Assembly: GCA_009699875.1 (NCBI GenBank)
Contig: WLNI01000002.1
Span: 62,001-126,000, forward strand
DNA length: 64,000 nt
Reading direction: 5' to 3'
DNA from: Actinomycetota bacterium
GTDB taxonomy: Bacteria > Actinomycetota > Acidimicrobiia > Acidimicrobiales > RAAP-2
Shown here: piece after piece, positions 1 to 11,016 of the stretch
How the letters are laid out: every line of letters starts with the position of its first letter
Position numbering within the stretch: the first letter of the stretch is position 1
Translations under genes and position numbers: made by a program
The notes under the pieces: model-generated
What the model saw: the letters and a program-made list of their open reading frames with translations, nothing else
Told to the model about the DNA's origin: nothing
Database searches by the model: none

Positions 1-889
1 AGGGGCGAGCAAAGCCACTCTTTTCGGCCCAGGTGTAGAGAATCTCCGCAGAGCGATCACATCTCCCTGTTGAAAAGTCGAGACCTCCGTTATCGTTCAT
101 CCATTTGATTTGCGACCTCAGGAGGTGAATGGTTGCAAGTGCGGGAGTGTTATACGTCTGGTCAAGGCGTGAGTTATCAAGCGCAATCTTCAAGTCAAAG
201 AATGCGGGGACCCAACGATCAGAGGCAGCGAGTGATTCAATGCGCTCGATCGCCGCTGGTGAGCACAAGGCCAGCCACAGCCCACCATCCGAGGCGAACG
301 ACTTTTGAGGAGCAAAGTAATAGCAGTCGAACTCATTGGCATCGACATAAAGCCCTCCCGCCGCTGACGTGGCGTCGACGGCAACAAGTCCAGAAGCATC
401 TGGTCGCGTGATCTTCATTGAAACACCTGTTGACGTTTCATTGTGGGTCAGCGCGTAGAGATCAATCTCGCTATTGGCGATCGCTGCAGGATGCGTTCCG
501 GGATCGGTCTTGATAATTTCAGGGTCATCAAGGAACGGTGCTTGCGAGGCAGCCGTGGCGAACTTCGAAGAAAATTCTCCGAAACTGAGGTGTTGACTTT
601 TCTTCTCGATGAGGCCAAATGTCGCGGCATCCCAAAAACAGGTTGTGCCCCCATTCCCGAGGAGCACCTCGTAGCCATCGGGGAGCGAGAACAACTCTGC
701 AAGACCGCTGCGCACGTCTCCTACGACGGACTTCACGGTTTTTTGTCGGTGGCTCGTCCCCAAGAAGTGAGGAGCGTCCGCCGCAAGGGCAGCGACCTGT
801 TCGGATCGAACCTTGGAAGGTCCGGCACCAAAGCGGCCGTCCTTCGGGAGGAGTTCAGCGGGGATACGAATGTCGGGTGTCTCTGCCAT
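1..889 (-). CDS. serC: Phosphoserine aminotransferase, 3' end cut by window edge
   Basis: Missing from the ORF track (no stop in window). Manual translation from ATG at 889: [35 protein letters not shown]...[68 protein letters not shown]...; SerC-like GAGPSKVR and SHR motifs. Confidence 0.9.
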   Translation of the reverse strand, partial: MAETPDIRIPAELLPKDGRFGAGPSKVRSEQVAALAADAPHFLGTSHRQKTVKSVVGDVRSGLAELFSLPDGYEVLLGNGGTTCFWDAATFGLIEKKSQHLSFGEFSSKFATAASQAPFLDDPEIIKTDPGTHPAAIANSEIDLYALTHNETSTGVSMKITRPDASGLVAVDATSAAGGLYVDANEFDCYYFAPQKSFASDGGLWLALCSPAAIERIESLAASDRWVPAFFDLKIALDNSRLDQTYNTPALATIHLLRSQIKWMNDNGGLDFSTGRCDRSAEILYTWAEKSGFARP

Positions 890-908
890 GTGTGGAATCA
901 TGTCACCT

Positions 909-2135
909 ATGGCAACCCCTCATGGCACAGCAGCAGATCGGCGAGTTTCACGCCTCCTTTCAGAGCTCCAGCCCTCGGCCACATTGGCCGTAGATGCTCG
1001 AGCCAAAGCCCTGAAAGCCGCAGGGGAAAACGTCATTGGGTTTGGTGCTGGTGAGCCAGACTTCCCAACCCCACAAGCCATCGTGGACGCCGCAGTGGCG
1101 GCCTGCCTCGATCCGAAAAACCATAAGTACAGTCCCGCCGCCGGCCTCCCTGAACTTCGAGATGCAGTGGCTCAAAAAACTCTTCGAGACTCCGGACTAG
1201 AGGTCAGTGCCGACCAAGTGATCATCACCAACGGTGGAAAGCACGCAGTGGCGAATACCTTCGAAGCGCTCCTTGATCCAGGTGATGAAGTCATCATCCC
1301 AGCTCCCTATTGGACAACGTATCCAGAGTCAGCAGCGCTGGTCGGCGGCGTGCCAGTGATCGTGCCTACAGATGAGTCAACTGGATTCAAAGTTACCGTT
1401 CCTATGTTGGATGCGGTCTGGACTGAGCGTTCAAAACTGTTGGTCTTTGTGTCGCCATCGAACCCCACTGGAGCGGTCTACGACGCAGACGAGATCGACG
1501 CCATTGGGGCATGGGCGGCATCTCGCGGCGTCTGGGTGATGGCCGATGAGATCTACGAGCATTTGACCTACGACAACACTCCTCTCCTTTCTCTTCCTGC
1601 CAGGTGTCCAGAACTCGGCGACCGCTGGGTCATCGTCAATGGTGTCGCGAAGACCTACGCCATGACCGGATGGCGAGTTGGCTGGATGATCGGACCGAAG
1701 GACGTCATCAGCGCTGCAACGAACTTACAAAGCCAGATCACCTCAAATGTCGCCAATGTCTCCCAGCGAGCTGCCCTTGCCGCAGTCTCCGGAGACTTGA
1801 TGGCCGTTGAGATGATGCGAGAGACATTTGACCGTCGGCGACGCACCATGACGTCGATGCTCAATGACATTGATGGCGTGAGCTGCCTAGAGCCAAAGGG
1901 TGCGTTTTACTGCTTCCCAAACGTGACGGGACTTCTCGGCAAGTCGATTGGTGGAGCAAGAGCGACAACGAGTGCCGAACTTGCAGAGATTGCTATTGAC
2001 CAGGTCAAGGTCGCTGTGGTGCCCGGTGAGGCCTTCGGAAGCCCTGGGTACTTTCGACTTTCCTATGCCCTCGGAGATGAGGATCTCGCCGAAGGCGTGG
2101 GCCGACTTGCTCAATTGTTTTCGACTGCGCAATAG
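909..2135 (+). CDS. Pyridoxal-phosphate aminotransferase class I/II, aspartate/aromatic type
   Basis: [19 protein letters not shown], Lys motif [16 protein letters not shown]; start could be 888, 909 or another ATG. Confidence 0.88.
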   Translation: MATPHGTAADRRVSRLLSELQPSATLAVDARAKALKAAGENVIGFGAGEPDFPTPQAIVDAAVAACLDPKNHKYSPAAGLPELRDAVAQKTLRDSGLEVSADQVIITNGGKHAVANTFEALLDPGDEVIIPAPYWTTYPESAALVGGVPVIVPTDESTGFKVTVPMLDAVWTERSKLLVFVSPSNPTGAVYDADEIDAIGAWAASRGVWVMADEIYEHLTYDNTPLLSLPARCPELGDRWVIVNGVAKTYAMTGWRVGWMIGPKDVISAATNLQSQITSNVANVSQRAALAAVSGDLMAVEMMRETFDRRRRTMTSMLNDIDGVSCLEPKGAFYCFPNVTGLLGKSIGGARATTSAELAEIAIDQVKVAVVPGEAFGSPGYFRLSYALGDEDLAEGVGRLAQLFSTAQ

Positions 2136-2186
2136 GTCCAAAAAACCCCCTACGATCTAGATACCCCACAACACCCAAGGAGCCCC

Positions 2187-3758
2187 GTGGCACGAGTACT
2201 CGTCACTGAAAAGATTGCCCAACCAGGACTTGACCAGCTGAGCGCCGCTGGACATGAGGTCGACGTGCAACTCGGCCTCTCGCCAGAGGAATTACTCGGA
2301 GCGATCGTGGGAGCACACGCCCTCATCATTCGATCCGCAACCAATGTCACTCCTGAGGTCTTGGCGGCAGGTACAAGTTTGGTGGTTGTTGGTCGAGCGG
2401 GAATTGGACTCGACAATGTTGCGGTTGACGTTGCGACTGAGCGGGGCGTCATGGTGGTCAATGCACCACAATCAAATATTCTCTCTGCCGCTGAACAGGC
2501 GATGGCCCTCTTGCTGGCACAAGCTCGCAATATCCCACAAGCCCATGCTGCGCTGGTGCAGGGAAAGTGGGAGCGAGCGAAGTGGGAAGGCGTCGAACTC
2601 TATGGCAAGACCCTTGGTGTGATTGGACTGGGTCGAGTTGGTGCCCTTGTCGCACAACGTGCCCTTGCCTTTGGCATGCGACTCGTCGCCTACGACCCGT
2701 TTGTCTCGGCAGACCGGGCTCGTCACATGGGAGTTGAACTGATGTCGTTGGAAGAAGTCTTTGGAATGTCCGACTTCATCTCGATTCACCTTCCAAAGAA
2801 CAAAGAGACCATTGGACTCATTGATGCCGCAATGCTGGCGAAGTCCAAACCTGGCATTCGAATCATCAATACCGCTCGTGGTGGGATCATCGTCGAGTCT
2901 GACTTGGCCGAAGCCGTGCGATCCGGAACGGTGCAAGGTGCGGGGCTTGACGTCTTTGAGGCGGAACCGACGACTGAGTCGCCACTCTTCGAACTCGAGA
3001 GCGTGGTGGTCACACCTCACCTCGGAGCCTCGACAGCAGAAGCTCAAGATAAGGCCGGAATGACCATTGCCGAGCAGGTCGAGTTAGCACTTGCAGGAGA
3101 TTTCGTCCCGTTTGCTGTGAATATCTCGGCCGGCGAGGTTTCTGAAGTCGTCCGACCCTTCATGGGTTTGGCCGAACAACTTGGGCGCTTCTTTGGTGGG
3201 CTCCATGAAAGCAGCCCCTCAAAGATTGAAATCAGTTATCAGGGCCAGCTCGCAGGAGCGGGAACTGGCATTTTGACGCTCTCGGTCTTGAAAGGATTCT
3301 TCGGCTCAACAAGTTCAGAGCCGGTCTCCTACGTCAATGCACCCGCACTTGCTGAAAGTCGAGGAATTGAAATCCAAGAGAACTCGAATATCACGAGTCA
3401 TGATTTCGTGAATTTGATCTCAATCCGTTCAAATGATCACAGCGTGGCCGGGACAATGACTGGCATCGGACACAAAGTAGAGAATCGGGTTGTCAGTGTC
3501 GACGATCACAACGTAGAGGTTCCTCCCGCTGATCACATGTTGGTCGTGAGAAACGATGACCGTCCGGGGATGATTGGCTCTGTGGGACGGTTCCTCGGAT
3601 CTGCGGGAATCTCAATCTCTTCGATGGCAGTCGGTCCAAACACCGACAAGGTCACCGCACTGATGGTGCTTTCAACTGATCAACCTGTTCCAGACAGTGT
3701 GATCAGTGAGATGGCAGCGAGTGACGGCATCCTGGACTTGCACCGCATCAGCCTCTAA
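2187..3758 (+). CDS. serA: D-3-phosphoglycerate dehydrogenase with C-terminal ACT domain
   Basis: 523 aa, GTG start; GLGRVGALVA, NTARGGIIVE, LGASTAEAQDKAG; C-terminal DDRPGMIGSVGRFLG ACT-like. Confidence 0.95.
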   Translation: MARVLVTEKIAQPGLDQLSAAGHEVDVQLGLSPEELLGAIVGAHALIIRSATNVTPEVLAAGTSLVVVGRAGIGLDNVAVDVATERGVMVVNAPQSNILSAAEQAMALLLAQARNIPQAHAALVQGKWERAKWEGVELYGKTLGVIGLGRVGALVAQRALAFGMRLVAYDPFVSADRARHMGVELMSLEEVFGMSDFISIHLPKNKETIGLIDAAMLAKSKPGIRIINTARGGIIVESDLAEAVRSGTVQGAGLDVFEAEPTTESPLFELESVVVTPHLGASTAEAQDKAGMTIAEQVELALAGDFVPFAVNISAGEVSEVVRPFMGLAEQLGRFFGGLHESSPSKIEISYQGQLAGAGTGILTLSVLKGFFGSTSSEPVSYVNAPALAESRGIEIQENSNITSHDFVNLISIRSNDHSVAGTMTGIGHKVENRVVSVDDHNVEVPPADHMLVVRNDDRPGMIGSVGRFLGSAGISISSMAVGPNTDKVTALMVLSTDQPVPDSVISEMAASDGILDLHRISL

Positions 3759-3776
3759 GGCGACGTCGCCGTTCAG

Positions 3777-3947
3777 TTAGGCGATGTTCTTCTCAGGAAC
3801 GTCTGGCCACGTATCAAGGCTCCCCGTAAGTGGAACCCCCGCGTCAAGGCTGGACTCTGGGGCTCGAGAGGAGCGGAGTTTGAGCACCAGGAAGGCAATG
3901 CCAGCAACCAAAAGGCCCAGAAGAATAAGTCGAATTGTTCGTGCCAT
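3777..3947 (-). CDS. Small single-pass membrane protein (56 aa)
   Basis: MARTIRLILLGLLVAGIAFLVLKLRSSRAPESSLDAGVPLTGSLDTWPDVPEKNIA; internal start of ORF 3777..4088. Confidence 0.5.
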   Translation of the reverse strand: MARTIRLILLGLLVAGIAFLVLKLRSSRAPESSLDAGVPLTGSLDTWPDVPEKNIA

Positions 3948-4008
3948 AGGTGCCCATGTTAGCCACAACGGCAGAATGGGCCAAGTCGAGGCACTACAAT
4001 GGAGACTA

Positions 4009-4044
4009 ATGAATACCACGACCAAGACCCTGCTGCTTCTCTGA
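4009..4044 (+). CDS. leuA leader peptide MNTTTKTLLLL
   Basis: GGAG at 4001-4004, ATG AAT ACC ACG ACC AAG ACC CTG CTG CTT CTC TGA; four consecutive Leu codons followed by hairpins and a U-tract, upstream of leuA. Confidence 0.85.
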   Translation: MNTTTKTLLLL

Positions 4045-4045
4045 G

Positions 4046-4124
4046 GCGAGCGCCACACTGCGCTCGCTAGTTCTCCTCCTGTGCCCATTGTGGCCAGGGG
4101 GTTTTTTATTGGGCCGACAATGGG
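4046..4124 (+). promoter_or_regulatory. leuA attenuator: hairpin, intrinsic terminator and pseudoknot-capable downstream arm
   Basis: GCGAGCG(4046-4052)/CGCTCGC(4061-4067); terminator CCTCCTG(4075-4081)/CAGGGGG(4095-4101)+T6; CCCATTGTGGCC(4084-4095)/GGCCGACAATGGG(4112-4124). Confidence 0.8.
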
Positions 4125-4144
4125 TGCTTGGTGAGGAAGAATAG

Positions 4145-6288
<2,144 letters not shown>

Positions 6289-6299
6289 GTGAGAGAGCG

Positions 6300-6893
6300 C
6301 TAGCGAGTCGAGGGAAGAAAGCGCAACCGAGAGGTTTCATAGGCTGCAAGATCGCTCTCATATCGCATCGAGAGACCAATATCATCCCAACCATTCAAGA
6401 ATCTGTCTCTCGTGAACTCATCGAGAGGGAATGTGGTTGAAAACCCAAGCGCAGGAACTTCGAGCGTTCCCTTTGCCACATCAATAGTGAATTCAAGTGA
6501 CGGGTCTGCAGCGACCGCATCGAGAAGTGTTCTCCCGGCCTCTTCTGTGACTTGAACCGGAAGCAAGCCTTGCTTCGTACAGTTGTTTCGAAAGATATCG
6601 GCGAAACGAGGGGAGATCACAGCTTCGAAGCCATAGTCAGTTAGGGCCCAGACAGCATGTTCCCGAGATGAACCAGTTCCAAAGTTTGGACCAGCGATTA
6701 ATACGTTGGCTCCCTGGAACTCTTCATTGTTGAGGATAAATGATCGGTCATCTTTCCACTCAGAGAAGAGGCCAGCTCCAAACCCGGTGCGCTCTACGCG
6801 CTTGAGCCAATCTGAGGGAATGATCTGATCGGTATCGACGTCGGAGCGATCCAGCGGGACGCCACGTCCAGTGATGACGATGACAGGTTTCAT
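6300..6893 (-). CDS. leuD: 3-isopropylmalate dehydratase small subunit
   Basis: [40 protein letters not shown]. Confidence 0.96.
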   Translation of the reverse strand: MKPVIVITGRGVPLDRSDVDTDQIIPSDWLKRVERTGFGAGLFSEWKDDRSFILNNEEFQGANVLIAGPNFGTGSSREHAVWALTDYGFEAVISPRFADIFRNNCTKQGLLPVQVTEEAGRTLLDAVAADPSLEFTIDVAKGTLEVPALGFSTTFPLDEFTRDRFLNGWDDIGLSMRYESDLAAYETSRLRFLPSTR

Positions 6894-8299
6894 GAGTCAA
6901 GATCCTCCGGGGTAGCAAAATGACCGGCAACAGCGGTTGCCGCAGCAATTGAAGGAGAAACAAGGTGCGTGCGGCCTCCTCGGCCCTGTCGTCCTTCGAA
7001 GTTTCGGTTGGAGGTGGATGCGGATCGTTCTCCCGGTGCAAGTTTGTCTGGGTTCATCGCTAAACACATTGAACAACCAGGCTCTCGCCACTCAAAGCCA
7101 GCTGCAAGAAAGATCTTGTCGAGACCCTCTGCCTCTGCTTGATTTTTGACACGATGAGAACCAGGTACGACAAGAGCCCGCATTCCTTTTGCCACAGTTC
7201 TCCCGTCAAGGATTGACGCAGCAAGTCGTAAGTCTTCGATACGAGAGTTTGTGCACGAACCAAGAAAAACGGTATCAATGGGAATCTCTTTGACCGGCGT
7301 GCCAGCAGTTAGTCCCATGTAGGTCAGTGCTCGAGCAGCGGCGTCACGTTCATTTTCGGTCTCGTAACTTGCTGGATCTGGGATGACGCTGTCAATTGGA
7401 ACTACCTGAGCGGGATTCGTTCCCCACGTGACGTGGGGGACCAAGGTGGTGGCGTCGATTGAGACTTCAACATCGAATGTTGCACCCTCATCGCTCGGAA
7501 GCGACTTCCAATAGGTCACAGCTTCTTCCCATTCTTGGCCCTTCGGAGCGTGGTCGCGACCCTTGATGTAGGCAAAGGTTGTCTCATCGGGTGCGATGAT
7601 TCCCGCTCGAGCACCGGCTTCGATGCTCATATTGCAGACGGTCATCCGGCCTTCCATTGAGAGCTCTCGAATCGCACTGCCCCGATATTCGATGACGTGA
7701 CCGATGCCGCCACCAGTCCCAATCTTGCCGATGATGGCCAGGACAATGTCTTTGGCAGTCACGCCGTCGGGAGGATCACCTTCGACGTTGACAGCCATAG
7801 TCTTGGCTCGAGTCTGGGGGAGTGCTTGGGTAGCAAGAACATGTTCGACTTCGCTCGTTCCAATGCCAAATGCCAACGCACCAAAGGCGCCATGGGTTGA
7901 GGTGTGGCTGTCTCCACAGACAATGGTCATGCCCGGCTGGGTGAGTCCGAGCTCGGGTCCAATGACGTGGACAATTCCCTGGTTGGCGTCTCCCATCGGG
8001 TAACAGGTGATGTCAAACTCCGCGCAGTTCGCCGTTAAGACGTCAAGTTGTTTCGCCGAAATGGGATCAGCGATGGGTTTGTCGATGTCGGTGGTTGGAA
8101 CATTGTGGTCAGCCGTCGCAACGGTGAGCTCTGGATGACGGACACGACGCCCCTCGAGGCGCAGGCCGTCGAAAGCTTGAGGTGACGTCACTTCATGCAC
8201 CAAATGAAGATCGATAAAGAGAAGATCTGGTTCATCGACACCCTTGTGGACGACGTGGGCATCCCAAAGTTTTTCTGACAGCGTTCGAGGACTGGTCAT
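6890..8299 (-). CDS. leuC: 3-isopropylmalate dehydratase large subunit
   Basis: [66 protein letters not shown]. Confidence 0.97.
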   Translation of the reverse strand: MTSPRTLSEKLWDAHVVHKGVDEPDLLFIDLHLVHEVTSPQAFDGLRLEGRRVRHPELTVATADHNVPTTDIDKPIADPISAKQLDVLTANCAEFDITCYPMGDANQGIVHVIGPELGLTQPGMTIVCGDSHTSTHGAFGALAFGIGTSEVEHVLATQALPQTRAKTMAVNVEGDPPDGVTAKDIVLAIIGKIGTGGGIGHVIEYRGSAIRELSMEGRMTVCNMSIEAGARAGIIAPDETTFAYIKGRDHAPKGQEWEEAVTYWKSLPSDEGATFDVEVSIDATTLVPHVTWGTNPAQVVPIDSVIPDPASYETENERDAAARALTYMGLTAGTPVKEIPIDTVFLGSCTNSRIEDLRLAASILDGRTVAKGMRALVVPGSHRVKNQAEAEGLDKIFLAAGFEWREPGCSMCLAMNPDKLAPGERSASTSNRNFEGRQGRGGRTHLVSPSIAAATAVAGHFATPEDLDS

Positions 8300-8775
8300 G
8301 CGCTCACCTTCACAATCTGAACTTTCAACATCCCGCCCGGAGATTTGTACTCAACAGTGTCACCTTCAGACTTGCCCATGAGCGCAGCTCCAAGTGGTGC
8401 GGTCGGTGATGCCACTGGCAGGCCTCCTTGGCGCTCTTCGATGGAGCCCACGAAGAAGTCTTGGGTATCTTCATCGTCGTCTCCTTCGTAGCGAAGTGTG
8501 ACGGTCGAGCCTTCTTGGACTTCGCCGGAGTCAGAGGCCCCTTCAACAATGACAGCAGTTTTGAGGAGAGCCTGGAGCTGACGGATACGCGATTCCATCT
8601 TTCCCTGGGCGTCTTTGGCCGCGTGATAGTCACCGTTCTCAGAGAGGTCGCCCAACGCTCGGGCAGTCTCGATGTGGCCTGCGATATCAATCCGGCCCCG
8701 TGTGGTGAGGTCTTCAAGTTCAGCACTCAGCCGATCATGGGTCTCTTGGGTCAGTTTTGTGGGTGATTCACTCAC
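8296..8775 (-). CDS. greA: Transcription elongation factor GreA/GreB family
   Basis: [33 protein letters not shown]-terminal [26 protein letters not shown]. Confidence 0.93.
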   Translation of the reverse strand: MSESPTKLTQETHDRLSAELEDLTTRGRIDIAGHIETARALGDLSENGDYHAAKDAQGKMESRIRQLQALLKTAVIVEGASDSGEVQEGSTVTLRYEGDDDEDTQDFFVGSIEERQGGLPVASPTAPLGAALMGKSEGDTVEYKSPGGMLKVQIVKVSA

Positions 8776-8895
8776 GAGAAATCCTTCGAAAACGCTTCTT
8801 AGTAGGGTTCTCAGGCTACCGTGCCCAGCGGTACCCCTGCGACAGAACAGCGCTGGCCTTGACCCTGCCCGAAGAGTGCGAGAGACTGTAGCCCT

Positions 8896-8931
8896 GTGAA
8901 GACGACACCCCAGGTAACGATTATTCGATAG
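8896..8931 (+). CDS. Candidate leader peptide (M/V)KTTPQVTIIR upstream of leuB-ilvE-cimA
   Basis: GTG AAG ACG ACA CCC CAG GTA ACG ATT ATT CGA TAG; stop abuts hairpin at 8932; weak SD. Confidence 0.45.
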   Translation: MKTTPQVTIIR

Positions 8932-8988
8932 GCGTGTGAGGGATCCTCACGCGCCGTTCACGACCGTCCACCTTGTGGGCGGTTTTTC
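8932..8988 (+). promoter_or_regulatory. Candidate attenuator: tandem hairpins, second is an intrinsic terminator
   Basis: GCGTGTGAGG(8932-8941)/CCTCACGCGC(8945-8954); CCGTCCAC(8964-8971)/GTGGGCGG(8975-8982)+TTTTT. Confidence 0.7.
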
Positions 8989-9057
8989 ATTTCTCACCGG
9001 GCCTTCTGAGCAAAAATGCCAGATCAGCCCACAACGACGAGGACCGAAGGAGCAGAA

Positions 9058-10086
9058 GTGGCGAGCACGAAGAACTACAGAGTTGCAGTCATTGGGGGCG
9101 ATGGAATTGGCCCTGAAGTGACATCCGAGGCACTCAAAGTCGTCGCCGCGTCTGGAGTCAACCTTGAAACGACTGAATTTGACCTTGGGGCATCTCGCTA
9201 CCAGAGGACTGGCGAAGTCTTGAGCGAAGAGACTTTGGAAGAACTCCGTGGATTCGACGCCATCGTCCTTGGTGCGGTCGGACCAGCCATTGGCGACACG
9301 TCAGTTCCTCCAGGCACGCTTGAGCGTGGGTTGTTGTTGAAGATGCGGTTTGACTTAGATCTCTACGTGAACCTCCGTCCCTTTACGGGGGTTCCTGGTT
9401 CCTTGGCCGAAGGTTGTGACTTTGTCGTTATCCGTGAAAATACTGAAGGCATGTACGCGGGCGAAGGAGGATTCCTTCGCAAGGGGACTCCTGCCGAAAT
9501 CGCCACGCAAGGCTCTGTGAATACTCGTTTTGGTGTTGAGCGCTGCGTTCGCTTCGCGTTTGAACTCGCAAACTCTCGAGCAGCAAAACATCTAACGCTT
9601 GTTCACAAGACCAACGTGTTGACGTTCGCTGGAGATCTCTGGCAACGAACAGTGAACGCTGTTGGACTCGAGTACCCAGAGGTCACGACGGATTACAACC
9701 ATATTGATGCAGCATGTATCTACATGGTTGAAAACCCTGGACGCTATGACGTCATCGTGACGGACAATCTCTTTGGCGATATCTTGACGGACTTAGCCGG
9801 AGCAGTTGCGGGTGGAATTGGGTTTGCTGCATCTGCGAATCTCAATCCAGACCGGACTGGACCTTCGCTTTTTGAGCCCGTTCACGGAGCTGCCCACGAT
9901 ATTGCGGGACAACAGAAAGCCAACCCCTTGGCGGCGATTGTCTCCTCAGCTTTGATGCTGCAACATCTAGGAGAAGATGATGCTGCGCAGCGAATTATCG
10001 CTGCGGTTCGCGACTATGCCGATAATGACCCGAAGAAAGACGCATCGACCAGTGAAATTGGCGATGCCATTGCAGGAAAGGTTTGA
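9058..10086 (+). CDS. leuB: 3-isopropylmalate dehydrogenase
   Basis: VAVIGGDGIGPEVTSEALKV, LLLKMRFDLDLYVNLRP, NLFGDILTDLAG, EPVHGAAHDIAG; GTG 9058 preceded by AAGGAG. Confidence 0.95.
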   Translation: MASTKNYRVAVIGGDGIGPEVTSEALKVVAASGVNLETTEFDLGASRYQRTGEVLSEETLEELRGFDAIVLGAVGPAIGDTSVPPGTLERGLLLKMRFDLDLYVNLRPFTGVPGSLAEGCDFVVIRENTEGMYAGEGGFLRKGTPAEIATQGSVNTRFGVERCVRFAFELANSRAAKHLTLVHKTNVLTFAGDLWQRTVNAVGLEYPEVTTDYNHIDAACIYMVENPGRYDVIVTDNLFGDILTDLAGAVAGGIGFAASANLNPDRTGPSLFEPVHGAAHDIAGQQKANPLAAIVSSALMLQHLGEDDAAQRIIAAVRDYADNDPKKDASTSEIGDAIAGKV

Positions 10087-10089
10087 ACC

Positions 10090-11016
10090 ATGCCAATCAC
10101 CCCAAGTAAGAGCATCTGGATGGACGGCGAACTTGTCGACTGGGACAAGGCCACTGTTCACGTTCTCACGCACAGTCTTCACTACGGATCGGGAGCATTT
10201 GAAGGAATCCGTGCCTATAAAACCGACAAAGGTGTCGCCGTTTTTCGACTTCAAGATCACATTGAACGACTCTTTCGGTCGTGCCGGATCTTGATGATCG
10301 ATGTTCCTTACAGCGTTGAAGAGATCGTGAATGCGACAAAAGAAGTTGTTCGGGCGAATGAGCTCCACGATGGTTGCTACATCAGACCTCTGGTCTACCT
10401 CGGTTACGGCGAAATGGGATTGAATCCACTGCCGTGCTCGGTGAACGTCTCAATCGCAGCGTGGCCATGGGGGACCTACCTCGGCGACGAAGGGGTCAAT
10501 AATGGTGTCACGACGAAGATCAGTTCGTGGCAGCGCCATGACTCAAACGCAGTCCCAACCGCAGCGAAGAGCACAGGGATGTACGTCAACTCGTCTCTCG
10601 CCAAAGTCGAAGCGCTGAAGGCTGGGTATGACGAGGCGATCCTCCTCGCCCCAGATGGCAAAGTTTCTGAGTGCACGGGCGAGAACCTCTTCATCGTCCA
10701 TAACGGAGTGATCTACTCACCCCTGCATTCGGATCAAGGTTCCCTCGAGGGCATTACCGGAGAATCGATTGAGACGATTGCCAGAGACTTAGGCTTCGAA
10801 GTTCGCTATCAGCCGTTGATCCGAACGGATCTGTACCTTGCCGACGAGGCATTTTTAACGGGAACAGCAGCTGAAGTTGTTCCTATCCGTTCAGTGGATG
10901 ATCGCTTAGTTGGCGATGGAACGCCCGGGCCGATCACGAAGAAGGTTCAAAGCACGTACTTCGAAACCGTTCGCGGCGAACATAAGCAATATGACTCCTG
11001 GCTCGCGTATGTCTAA
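10090..11016 (+). CDS. ilvE: Branched-chain amino acid aminotransferase
   Basis: THSLHYGSGAFEGIRAY, AKSTGMYVNSSLAKVEA, ECTGENLFIV, TGTAAEVVPI. Confidence 0.95.
   Translation: MPITPSKSIWMDGELVDWDKATVHVLTHSLHYGSGAFEGIRAYKTDKGVAVFRLQDHIERLFRSCRILMIDVPYSVEEIVNATKEVVRANELHDGCYIRPLVYLGYGEMGLNPLPCSVNVSIAAWPWGTYLGDEGVNNGVTTKISSWQRHDSNAVPTAAKSTGMYVNSSLAKVEALKAGYDEAILLAPDGKVSECTGENLFIVHNGVIYSPLHSDQGSLEGITGESIETIARDLGFEVRYQPLIRTDLYLADEAFLTGTAAEVVPIRSVDDRLVGDGTPGPITKKVQSTYFETVRGEHKQYDSWLAYV

Noticed and set aside
443-1054. ORFs 443..1054(+), 448..702(-), 619..993(+)
   Set aside because: Wrong-frame ORFs overlapping serC; the frame running off the left edge reads as SerC across 1-889.
3759-3770. GGCGACGTCGCC palindrome after serA
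   Set aside because: Short GC palindrome just after the stop, no T-tract or other support.
7697-8003. Antisense ORFs inside leuC
   Set aside because: Low-complexity shadow frames of a clear LeuC coding region.
10910-11008. Upstream extension of the cimA ORF (MAMERPGRSRR...)
   Set aside because: Overlaps the ilvE C-terminus; ATG at 11009 overlapping the ilvE stop is the natural start.
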